A stretch of 6,328 nt of DNA from Desulfobulbaceae bacterium (GTDB lineage Bacteria; Desulfobacterota; Desulfobulbia; Desulfobulbales; Desulfobulbaceae). Positions 1 through 4,686 of the stretch are shown one piece after another (the first letter of the stretch is position 1; every line of letters starts with the position of its first letter). The DNA is taken from assembly GCA_011322715.1 (NCBI GenBank), contig DRLX01000256.1, forward strand, positions 1-6,328. The letters are read 5' to 3'. The position numbers were made by a program, and so were the translations under genes. The notes under the pieces were generated by a model. The model was given only the letters and a program-made list of their open reading frames with translations. It searched no databases and was not told the origin of the DNA.

Positions 1-459
1 CCGGTTATGGAGCTCACCACCCGCCATTGGGATTGGGCCATGGATATCAACGCCCGCGCTTTACTGAGTCTGAGTCAGCATGCGGTCCGGATGATGGAAA
101 ACGGGGGCAGGATCATGGCCGTATCCAGTCTCGGCGCTGTCCGGGCCGTGCCTAATTATACGGTGGTCGGTTCGTCCAAGGCCGCCCTTGAATCCCTGGT
201 CAGGCATCTGGCGGTAGAGCTTGGCCCCCGCCATATTACCGTCAATACTATTTCAGCCGGTGTGGTTGACACGGATGCCCTGAAGAAATTTCCCAATCGT
301 GATGAGATTATCGGCGAGTCGTTGCGCCGCACCCCTCTTGGCCGGTTGACAACACCTGAAGACGTGGCCGATCTTGCCCTCTTTCTCTGCAGCGATCTTT
401 CCTCTATGATTTCCGGTCAGACTCTGGTGGTGGACGGCGGTTATGCGATTCAGGGATAG
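1..459 (+). CDS. fabL: Enoyl-ACP reductase III (FabL-like SDR), 5'-truncated
   Basis: This is the C-terminal 152 residues of a short-chain dehydrogenase/reductase; the frame is open from base 1, so the ATG at 7 is internal. FabL reduces the enoyl-ACP double bond with NADPH, the last step of each fatty acid elongation cycle, in the cytoplasm. Compared from memory with Bacillus subtilis FabL, the fragment starts near residue 97 (PVMEL), followed by HWDW and NINA-type residues. The catalytic pair is Tyr (codon 157-159) and Lys (178-180) with six residues between. This Y-x6-K spacing is typical of divergent enoyl reductases, not the usual Y-x3-K of SDRs. KFPNR matches the FabL HFPNR segment, and the C-terminal GQTLVVDGG is a typical SDR end. 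The total length would be close to the family's 250 residues. The missing N-terminus holds the nucleotide-binding glycine motif. A 3-oxoacyl-ACP reductase or another SDR is the alternative, but the Y-x6-K motif argues for FabL. No clear terminator follows the stop. Confidence 0.85.
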   Translation, partial: PVMELTTRHWDWAMDINARALLSLSQHAVRMMENGGRIMAVSSLGAVRAVPNYTVVGSSKAALESLVRHLAVELGPRHITVNTISAGVVDTDALKKFPNRDEIIGESLRRTPLGRLTTPEDVADLALFLCSDLSSMISGQTLVVDGGYAIQG

Positions 460-641
460 CCACTGATCATCCGGTTGTATCCAGATGTCTACGGGCGTGC
501 GCTTTTCAGTGCCCCGGCAATAAATTCAAAAAACGGCAATCGCTGCGATATAGAGCAATGAGGCGGTAAGAAATGCCGGCCGGTTGCCTCGGTATGAAAA
601 AGTTTTTGAAGGGGCAGGTGTTAAATTTTCCCATGGCCCAC

Positions 642-676
642 ATCGTGACTATAAAGTTACGATTTCCCAATCGTAA
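642..676 (+). repeat. Two overlapping, mutually exclusive inverted repeats
   Basis: TTACGATT (657-664) and AATCGTAA (669-676) form a perfect 8-bp inverted repeat around TCCC. The same left arm can instead pair upstream: ATCGTGAC (642-649) with GTTACGAT (656-663), 8 bp with one G-U pair and a 6-base loop. The two foldings share 657-663 and cannot coexist. Put another way, the half-site ATCGT occurs at 642-646 and 670-674 with its complement ACGAT at 659-663. If the ilvC promoter lies at 756-784, this cluster is upstream of transcription and more likely a protein-binding site. If a more distal promoter is used, it could act as an RNA switch. No T-run follows directly. Confidence 0.5.
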
Positions 677-755
677 ACCTCTGTGTGTCCCGCTTCCGTC
701 ATGTTTTTTTGGGGGACCATGAATATGGGCAGAATATGGTTGTTTTATGTTGAAT

Positions 756-784
756 TTGCCGGATGTATTTTGTACTAATATAAA
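756..784 (+). promoter_or_regulatory. Probable sigma-70-type promoter for ilvC
   Basis: TTGCCG (756-761) and TATAAA (779-784) are separated by 17 bases, with A/T-rich sequence after the -10 box. Transcription would start near 791, giving a leader of about 90 nt before the ilvC ATG. The -35 box matches the consensus at four of six positions and the -10 at five of six. It is the best hexamer pair I could find in this gap. Confidence 0.5.
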
Positions 785-792
785 ATTCGTCT

Positions 793-817
793 TATGCGAT
801 ATACAATAAATATGCGA
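793..817 (+). repeat. Direct repeat TATGCGA just downstream of the promoter
   Basis: TATGCGA occurs at 793-799 and again at 811-817, 18 bases apart start to start, covering about +3 to +27 of the proposed ilvC transcript. Spacing near two helical turns could suit a repressor that binds direct repeats. With only seven bases per copy in A/T-rich DNA, chance is a fair alternative. Confidence 0.3.
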
Positions 818-841
818 AATAGAATTGACTGATTATGCTTT

Positions 842-863
842 TTCACTCTTGTGAATAGTTCAC
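842..863 (+). repeat. TTCAC-GTGAA-TTCAC inverted-repeat cluster in the ilvC leader
   Basis: TTCAC (842-846), its complement GTGAA (851-855) and a second TTCAC (859-863) form two overlapping 5-bp inverted repeats with spacers of 4 and 3 bases. The cluster ends seven bases before the ilvC Shine-Dalgarno. In RNA, GTGAA can pair with only one neighbour at a time; in DNA the arrangement resembles an operator with repeated half-sites. The upstream GTG reading of ilvC begins inside it. Confidence 0.4.
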
Positions 864-869
864 TTTTTT

Positions 870-874
870 GGAGG
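870..874 (+). promoter_or_regulatory. Shine-Dalgarno that fixes the ilvC start at 881
   Basis: GGAGG lies six bases before ATG 881. The in-frame GTG at 851 has no ribosome binding site, lies in the inverted-repeat cluster and would add ten residues not expected in the family. The ATG at 881 is therefore preferred. Confidence 0.88.
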
Positions 875-880
875 AATTAT

Positions 881-2356
881 ATGGAAACCACGTTTACATC
901 TGCTATTTTTGATACGGAAACCATTGAGTTGGCCGGGACAAAGGAAACCATTGTCCGTGGCGGTCGGGATAAATTTTCCCTGCTGCCAAAGGCCTTTGCC
1001 GGTATTGAGCAGATCGGCGTGATCGGCTGGGGGTCCCAGGGGCCTGCCCAGGCCCAGAACCTGCGTGACTCTCTTGAGGGGACGAACATTCGGGTCAAGG
1101 TCGGCCTGCGCGAGGGCAGCGCCTCCATGGATGCCGCCAGGGCCGCAGGTTTCTCGGAGGAGAACAATACCCTTGGCGAAATGTATGCGGTCATTGGAGA
1201 ATCCGACATGGTCATTCTGCTGATTTCCGATGCCGCCCAGGTCGAAAATTATAAAAAGATCTTTGCCGCCATGAAAGACGGCGCCACCTTTGGCCTTTCC
1301 CATGGTTTTCTCCTTGGTCACCTGGAGAGTGTCGGCGAGAAGTTCCCGGCAAATTTGAATGTGATCGGTGTCTGTCCCAAGGGGATGGGACCGTCGGTTC
1401 GGCGGCTGTATGTGCAGGGAAAAGAGATCAACGGTGCCGGTATCAACTGTTCTTTTGCCGTGGAACAGGATATTGACGGCAAGGCAGTTGATCAGGCCCT
1501 GGGTTGGGCCATCGGCGTCGGTGCTCCCTATGTCTTCAAAACGACTTTGGGCTATGAGTACCGCTCAGATATTTTCGGGGAACGCGGTATCCTTCTTGGG
1601 GCCGTGCATGGAGTTTCCGAGGCCCTGTATCGGCGTTTGGTGATGGAAAAGGGCGTGGACGAGAAAAAGGCGTTTATCGACACGGTTGAAAATATCACCG
1701 GCCCCATTTCCCGCACCATTTCCCATGACGGCATTCTGGCAGTTTACAATAACCTGGATGATACCGGCAAAGAAACTTTTGCCCGCATGTACAGCGCCGC
1801 CTATCATCCCGCCTTTGAAATTTTGCTGGAAATCTATGACGAGGTGTCCAGCGGCAATGAGATTCGTTCCGTTGTCATGGCCGGACGGCGTTTTGATCGC
1901 TATCCCATGGGCAAGATCGACGGCACGAAAATGTGGAAGATCGGCGAGCAGGTTCGGGCCGAGCGCAGCGGCGAGCCCGAGGTTGATGCCGAAACCGCCG
2001 GTCTCTACTGTGCGGTCATGATGGCGCAGATTGATCTGTTGATAGAAAAGGGTCACTGTTTAAGCGAGGTTTGCAACGAGTCGGTCATTGAAGCTGTTGA
2101 TTCCCTCAATCCCTACATGCATTTCAAGGGAGTCGCCTATATGGTGGACAACTGTTCGACAACTGCCCGTCTAGGTTCCAGAAAATGGGCGCCGCGCTTT
2201 GATTACAACATTATGCAGCAGGCCCTTGTCGATTATGACAACGGGGTCCAGTCCGATCAGCAACTTTTTGATGCCTTTACCAACCACATGGTCCATGACG
2301 TTCTGGCCACCGTCGCCACCATGCGTCCCTCGGTTGACATTGCGCTCAGCGAGTAA
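881..2356 (+). CDS. ilvC: Ketol-acid reductoisomerase, class II, plant-like
   Basis: This 491-residue enzyme isomerises and reduces 2-acetolactate or 2-aceto-2-hydroxybutyrate to the dihydroxy acids of valine, leucine and isoleucine synthesis, using NADPH and Mg2+. The Rossmann motif GWGSQG is at residues 49-54. Arg77, Ser80 and Ser82 in the following loop match the NADPH-phosphate-binding residues of spinach KARI. Metal ligands are predicted at Asp230 and Glu234 (SDIFGE) and at Glu400 and Glu404 (ESVIE). CSTTARLGSRKWAPRF near the C-terminus is the active-site segment of the long form. The length fits class II (about 490 residues), not class I (about 330). Long stretches, such as GPAQAQNLRDSL and CPKGMGPSVRRLYVQGKE, look like plant chloroplast enzymes as I remember them, and unlike Escherichia coli IlvC. 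A short plant insertion after GRRF is missing. The start is set by GGAGG at 870-874. No ilvB, ilvN or leuA gene is nearby; the next gene is 54 bases downstream. Confidence 0.97.
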   Translation: METTFTSAIFDTETIELAGTKETIVRGGRDKFSLLPKAFAGIEQIGVIGWGSQGPAQAQNLRDSLEGTNIRVKVGLREGSASMDAARAAGFSEENNTLGEMYAVIGESDMVILLISDAAQVENYKKIFAAMKDGATFGLSHGFLLGHLESVGEKFPANLNVIGVCPKGMGPSVRRLYVQGKEINGAGINCSFAVEQDIDGKAVDQALGWAIGVGAPYVFKTTLGYEYRSDIFGERGILLGAVHGVSEALYRRLVMEKGVDEKKAFIDTVENITGPISRTISHDGILAVYNNLDDTGKETFARMYSAAYHPAFEILLEIYDEVSSGNEIRSVVMAGRRFDRYPMGKIDGTKMWKIGEQVRAERSGEPEVDAETAGLYCAVMMAQIDLLIEKGHCLSEVCNESVIEAVDSLNPYMHFKGVAYMVDNCSTTARLGSRKWAPRFDYNIMQQALVDYDNGVQSDQQLFDAFTNHMVHDVLATVATMRPSVDIALSE

Positions 2357-2410
2357 CGATACGGCCGGAGGAAACCCGGACGATTCAATACGGGTGGGTC
2401 GGCATAAGCT

Positions 2411-4258
2411 ATGAAACCTGATTTTTTGGAATACATCCAAGACCATGTGGTTCTTGGTGACGGTGCTCTCGGCTCATATCTCTTTGAGCGAGGCGTAGAG
2501 CGCGGTCGCAATCTTGATCTCTTGAATCTGCAGGCCGAAGAAACCATCTTCTCCGCCCATGAGGAATACATCCGGGCGGGCAGCCAGTTGATTGAGACCA
2601 ATACCTTTGGGGCCGGTCGCTTCAAACTGCGTGAGGCCGGGGCTGAAGACCAGGTGCGTGAAATCAACCGGGCCGGGGCGCGGATAGCCGCCAAGGCTGC
2701 TGGTCACCAGGTGTATGTCGCCGGGTCGATTGGTCCCTCGGGCGAAACCTTTCCCCTGGAAGAGGGAGAGGTCACCGAAGAGGAAATACGGACCTCTTTT
2801 ACCGAGCAGGTGCTCGGGCTTGCCGAAGGCGGGGCGGATGTTCTGATTATTGAAACCTTCAGTCAGCTGCAGGAAATTGTCCTGGCTATTGAAATCGCAC
2901 GCCGGGAGGCGCCGGAGCTGCCGGTGATCGCCCAGATGGTTTTTCCGGCCAGGGGCATGACCGTGCACGGCGAGGATGCCTTCAACTGCGGTCTGCGGAT
3001 GCGGAAGGCAGGCGCTGTGGTGGTCGGAACAAATTGCGGCCGTGGCATTGATGCCATGGTTACAGCCATTTCGCAGATGTCGCCGCTTGCCGGAGAGGGT
3101 ACGCCGTTGTCGGCATTTCCCAATGCCGGTATGCCGGAAATGGTGGGCGGGCGGACGATCTATCCGGCCCAGCCCGGCTATATGGCTGCTCGGGCCAGGG
3201 AGATGATAAAATCAGGCGTTCATCTCATAGGTGGTTGCTGTGGTACCACACCTGCCCATATTCAGGAGTTCCGTTCCGCCCTGCGGATTAAACCTGTGCG
3301 TGTCCGTGGTGAACGGATTGCCGCAGTTGACAGGGAATCGGACGGCGTCGAAAAGGCGTTTAAGCCCGGCGGCTTTCTGGCAAGTCTGGAGAACAAAAGA
3401 TTACCGATCATTGTTGAACTCGATCCGCCGACCCATCTCGATGTGGAGTCCGTTTTGCACGGGGCCGAGGAGCTGACCAGGGCCGGAGTTGATGCCGTAT
3501 CGCTGGGCGAGAGTCCTCTGGCCATCCTGCGAACGGGAAACCTGGGTATGGCCGCCCGTATTCGGCAACGATGCGGAGTGCAGACTATTATTCACCAAAC
3601 CGGTCGGGACCTCAACGGACTCGGTCTCCAATCCCGCATGATGGAAGCCCATCTTTTGGGGATCGAAGCGGTGCTTGCCGTCAGTGGTGATTCGGCGGCC
3701 GGAACCGATCAGCCTGGTGTGACCGGCGTCTTTGACCTGCGTTCCGAGGGCCTTATTCGTATGCTTGCCGGTCTGAACCGAGGTGTCAACCTGGCCGGTC
3801 GTTCGATCAAGAAAGAGACGAATTTCTCCATCGGCGCTGCATTCAGTTTTCGTCCGGCCAAGCCGGGCCTGCAGATCAGCCGTCTGGAAAAGAAGACCGC
3901 GCTTGGCGCCCGCTTTGCCATGACCCAACCCCTTTTTTCCAAAGAGGTGGTCGAGCAGATGATGGAGGCGGTCAATCATCTTGATATCCTCATCTTCCCG
4001 GGTATCTTTCCCCTGATTTCCTCGCGTAATGCCGAATTTCTCCATAATGAGGTGCCGGGGATTTCCGTGCCTGCCGATCTGCGTAGTCGGCTGGCCTCCT
4101 ATGATCAGGTCGCCGATCAGCGAAAGGCCGCCCTTGAGTATACCGGTCGCTTAATTGAAGATATTCAGCCCTGTATCCGTGGCCTGTATCTGATCAGTCC
4201 ACTCAATAAATGGGACATTGTCCTTGATTTTGTTCAGCAGGTACGGGGATCAGAGTGA
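2411..4258 (+). CDS. Homocysteine S-methyltransferase / methylenetetrahydrofolate reductase fusion (YitJ type)
   Basis: This 615-residue cytoplasmic protein has two domains. Residues 1 to about 290 are a homocysteine-binding TIM barrel: GDGALGS (16-22), ETNTFG, GSIGPSG, and the zinc ligands Cys209 (GTNCG) and Cys276-Cys277 (GGCCGTT). Residues from about 320 to 612 are an FAD-dependent MTHFR barrel. There, Glu336 (VELDPP) and Asp427 (VSGD) match the catalytic Glu28 and Asp120 of E. coli MetF, and FAMTQPLF and GIFPLIS are typical core segments. The protein should reduce methylene-THF to 5-methyl-THF and methylate homocysteine. It lacks the folate-binding, cobalamin-binding and reactivation domains of MetH, so the immediate methyl donor is not evident from the sequence. 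Length and order match B. subtilis YitJ. An in-frame stop at 2405-2407 forces the start to 2411 or later. The Shine-Dalgarno is weak (GGTGG at 2393-2397), while a better GGAGG at 2367-2371 is too far away. It may be co-transcribed with ilvC. Confidence 0.93.
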   Translation: MKPDFLEYIQDHVVLGDGALGSYLFERGVERGRNLDLLNLQAEETIFSAHEEYIRAGSQLIETNTFGAGRFKLREAGAEDQVREINRAGARIAAKAAGHQVYVAGSIGPSGETFPLEEGEVTEEEIRTSFTEQVLGLAEGGADVLIIETFSQLQEIVLAIEIARREAPELPVIAQMVFPARGMTVHGEDAFNCGLRMRKAGAVVVGTNCGRGIDAMVTAISQMSPLAGEGTPLSAFPNAGMPEMVGGRTIYPAQPGYMAARAREMIKSGVHLIGGCCGTTPAHIQEFRSALRIKPVRVRGERIAAVDRESDGVEKAFKPGGFLASLENKRLPIIVELDPPTHLDVESVLHGAEELTRAGVDAVSLGESPLAILRTGNLGMAARIRQRCGVQTIIHQTGRDLNGLGLQSRMMEAHLLGIEAVLAVSGDSAAGTDQPGVTGVFDLRSEGLIRMLAGLNRGVNLAGRSIKKETNFSIGAAFSFRPAKPGLQISRLEKKTALGARFAMTQPLFSKEVVEQMMEAVNHLDILIFPGIFPLISSRNAEFLHNEVPGISVPADLRSRLASYDQVADQRKAALEYTGRLIEDIQPCIRGLYLISPLNKWDIVLDFVQQVRGSE

Positions 4259-4340
4259 TCGTTTTCTCCATGTTTTCACGCAGATTCTGTTGTCGGGTCG
4301 TCATTGGAATGAGAGTTTTATTGCATTTTGCAAAAAGTGT

Positions 4341-4368
4341 TTGACAACAACAGAGGTTTGGGTAAAAT
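4341..4368 (+). promoter_or_regulatory. Strong sigma-70-type promoter for metK
   Basis: A perfect TTGACA (4341-4346) and TAAAAT (4363-4368) are 16 bases apart. Transcription should start near 4375, leaving a leader of about 310 nt before metK. This is far more than translation needs and fits a leader carrying regulatory RNA. Any read-through from the upstream fusion gene would be additional; no terminator hairpin with a T-run is visible in 4259-4340. Confidence 0.75.
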
Positions 4369-4403
4369 AAAATTAGTATATCTAAAATAATCAGTATGGA
4401 ATC

Positions 4404-4458
4404 AGTCGCTGGTTTAACGTTCAACTTCCAGAGCGACTAAAAACTATCTGGTAAAGCG
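4404..4458 (+). promoter_or_regulatory. Candidate SAM-II-like pseudoknot riboswitch in the metK leader
   Basis: P1 is a perfect 7-bp stem, AGUCGCU (4404-4410) with AGCGACU (4432-4438). Its 21-nt loop opens with GGUUUAAC (4411-4418), one base different from the GAUUUAAC that follows P1 in the SAM-II example I remember. The loop's last four bases, CCAG (4428-4431), pair with CUGG (4448-4451) to form an H-type pseudoknot. UAAA (4452-4455) follows directly, as UAAA follows the pseudoknot strand in SAM-II. A second short helix is possible between CGUU (4418-4421) and AGCG (4455-4458), including one G-U pair. The RNA begins about 30 nt after the proposed transcription start and lies upstream of the SAM synthetase gene, the natural target of a SAM sensor. 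Against it: the joining segment 4439-4447 does not match SAM-II well, and the pseudoknot is about 230 nt from the metK start. A divergent SAM-II/SAM-V relative or a new class are both possible. Confidence 0.45.
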
Positions 4459-4495
4459 AATACCGTGCTCCAAGGCTTCCAGCACAGTATTCACT
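4455..4495 (+). promoter_or_regulatory. Long hairpin in the metK leader (state 1)
   Basis: GAAUAC (4458-4463) pairs with GUAUUC (4487-4492) and GUGCU (4465-4469) with AGCAC (4481-4485), separated by one C-A mismatch. A second C-A mismatch (4457/4493) precedes two more outer pairs, 4455-4456 with 4494-4495. In total 13 pairs close an 11-nt loop. The base of the stem (4455-4458) is also the 3' strand of the possible second pseudoknot helix, so the two would compete. No U-run follows, so it is not an intrinsic terminator. Confidence 0.55.
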
Positions 4496-4534
4496 ATTTG
4501 TGAGATGGAAGCACGCCTGTTGGAGCATTTCCAT
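4466..4534 (+). promoter_or_regulatory. Alternative long-range helix competing with two leader hairpins (state 2)
   Basis: UGCUCCAA (4466-4473) is perfectly complementary to UUGGAGCA (4520-4527), and GCUUCCA (4475-4481) to UGGAAGC (4506-4512). The two helices are nested, giving 15 pairs around an internal loop. The enclosed loop can itself form UCAC (4491-4494) with GUGA (4500-4503). This folding is incompatible with the hairpin at 4455-4495 and with the local hairpin AUGGAA (4505-4510)/UUCCAU (4529-4534). In state 2 the GGAG at 4522-4525 is paired; in state 1 it lies in a loop. That GGAG is the Shine-Dalgarno of the small reading frame starting at 4533. This is what an expression switch would look like; the pairing is visible, the function is inferred. 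Confidence 0.5.
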
Positions 4535-4682
4535 GGCTATTTTCCCTTATACTTTTTTTCCTTTCAGTGCAGGCAATTTTTTACCCTTTTTTTCTTTGGT
4601 GGAAATGTGTTCCCTGCTTCTTGTACCGCTATCAATTTTCCCTGTCATGAACAGGGATATCTCTAACTTTACCAAGGAGTAA
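4533..4682 (+). CDS. Possible small hydrophobic leader ORF coupled to metK
   Basis: The ATG at 4533 has GGAG (4522-4525) seven bases upstream and opens 49 codons ending in TAA at 4680-4682. The product is not recognised: mostly hydrophobic up to about residue 39, with nine Phe, three Met and a polar tail (NRDISNFTKE). It could span a membrane once or twice, or be a regulatory leader peptide. The last sense codons, AAG GAG, are the metK Shine-Dalgarno, and the stop ends four bases before the metK ATG, so translation of the two would be coupled. Caution: T-rich DNA seldom contains stop codons and reads as Phe, so an open frame of this length can arise by chance. The frame also opens at a GTG at 4500, which has no good ribosome binding site. 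Confidence 0.3.
   Translation: MAIFPYTFFPFSAGNFLPFFSLVEMCSLLLVPLSIFPVMNRDISNFTKE
4639..4657 (+). promoter_or_regulatory. Perfect 7-bp hairpin just upstream of the metK ribosome binding site
   Basis: UCCCUGU (4639-4645) pairs perfectly with ACAGGGA (4651-4657) around a 5-nt loop, CAUGA. It ends 16 bases before the AAGGAG (4674-4679) that precedes metK. It has no U-run and leaves the Shine-Dalgarno free, so it is not a terminator. It could position ribosomes or stabilise the mRNA. Confidence 0.45.
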
Positions 4683-4686
4683 GCGT

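Larger units (their letters stand above)
460..880 (+). other. Non-coding region between fabL and ilvC
   Basis: No convincing gene is present in these 421 bases. The region is richer in A+T than its neighbours, most clearly from 720 onward. It contains a nested inverted-repeat cluster at 642-676, a probable promoter at 756-784, direct repeats at 793-817, a TTCAC/GTGAA cluster at 842-863 and the ilvC Shine-Dalgarno at 870-874. Between 460 and 640 only weak short repeats are seen: CACTGA at 461-466 against TCAGTG at 506-511, and the odd palindrome ATCGC-T-GCGAT at 539-549. There is no hairpin followed directly by a T-run, so a fabL terminator could not be placed. Confidence 0.7.

Noticed and set aside
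288..674. A 13-base exact repeat, ATTTCCCAATCGT, at 288-300 inside fabL and at 662-674 in the intergenic region
   Set aside because: One shared 13-mer is not improbable in 6.3 kb, and the flanks do not match, so a duplication is not supported.
594..722. 42-codon open frame between fabL and ilvC (MKKFLKGQ...)
   Set aside because: No Shine-Dalgarno, no run of regulatory codons typical of an attenuator peptide, no recognisable family, and it lies upstream of the proposed ilvC promoter.
851..880. GTG at 851 as the ilvC start
   Set aside because: No ribosome binding site, while ATG 881 has GGAGG at ideal spacing and gives the usual 491-residue length.
860..1321. Long minus-strand frames opposite ilvC, the fusion gene, metK and ahcY
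   Set aside because: They are shadows of conserved plus-strand genes, with no ribosome sites or recognisable domains.
4203..4424. 73-codon minus-strand frame overlapping the fusion gene's end
   Set aside because: It starts at TTG without a placed ribosome site, includes the promoter on the other strand, and has no recognisable domain.
4444..4536. Minus-strand frame reading like a protein C-terminus (VLEALEHGIRFTR then stop)
   Set aside because: Only about 30 codons between stops, no good start codon, and most of it falls on the leader hairpin arms, so the reading is probably incidental.
4548..4553. TATACT as the -10 box of a second metK promoter
   Set aside because: No acceptable -35 hexamer at 16-18 bases; the pair at 4341-4368 is much better.
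4535..4593. T-runs at 4553-4559, 4577-4582 and 4587-4593 as an intrinsic terminator of the metK leader
   Set aside because: None directly follows a stable hairpin; the nearest stem ends at 4534, 18 bases before the first run.
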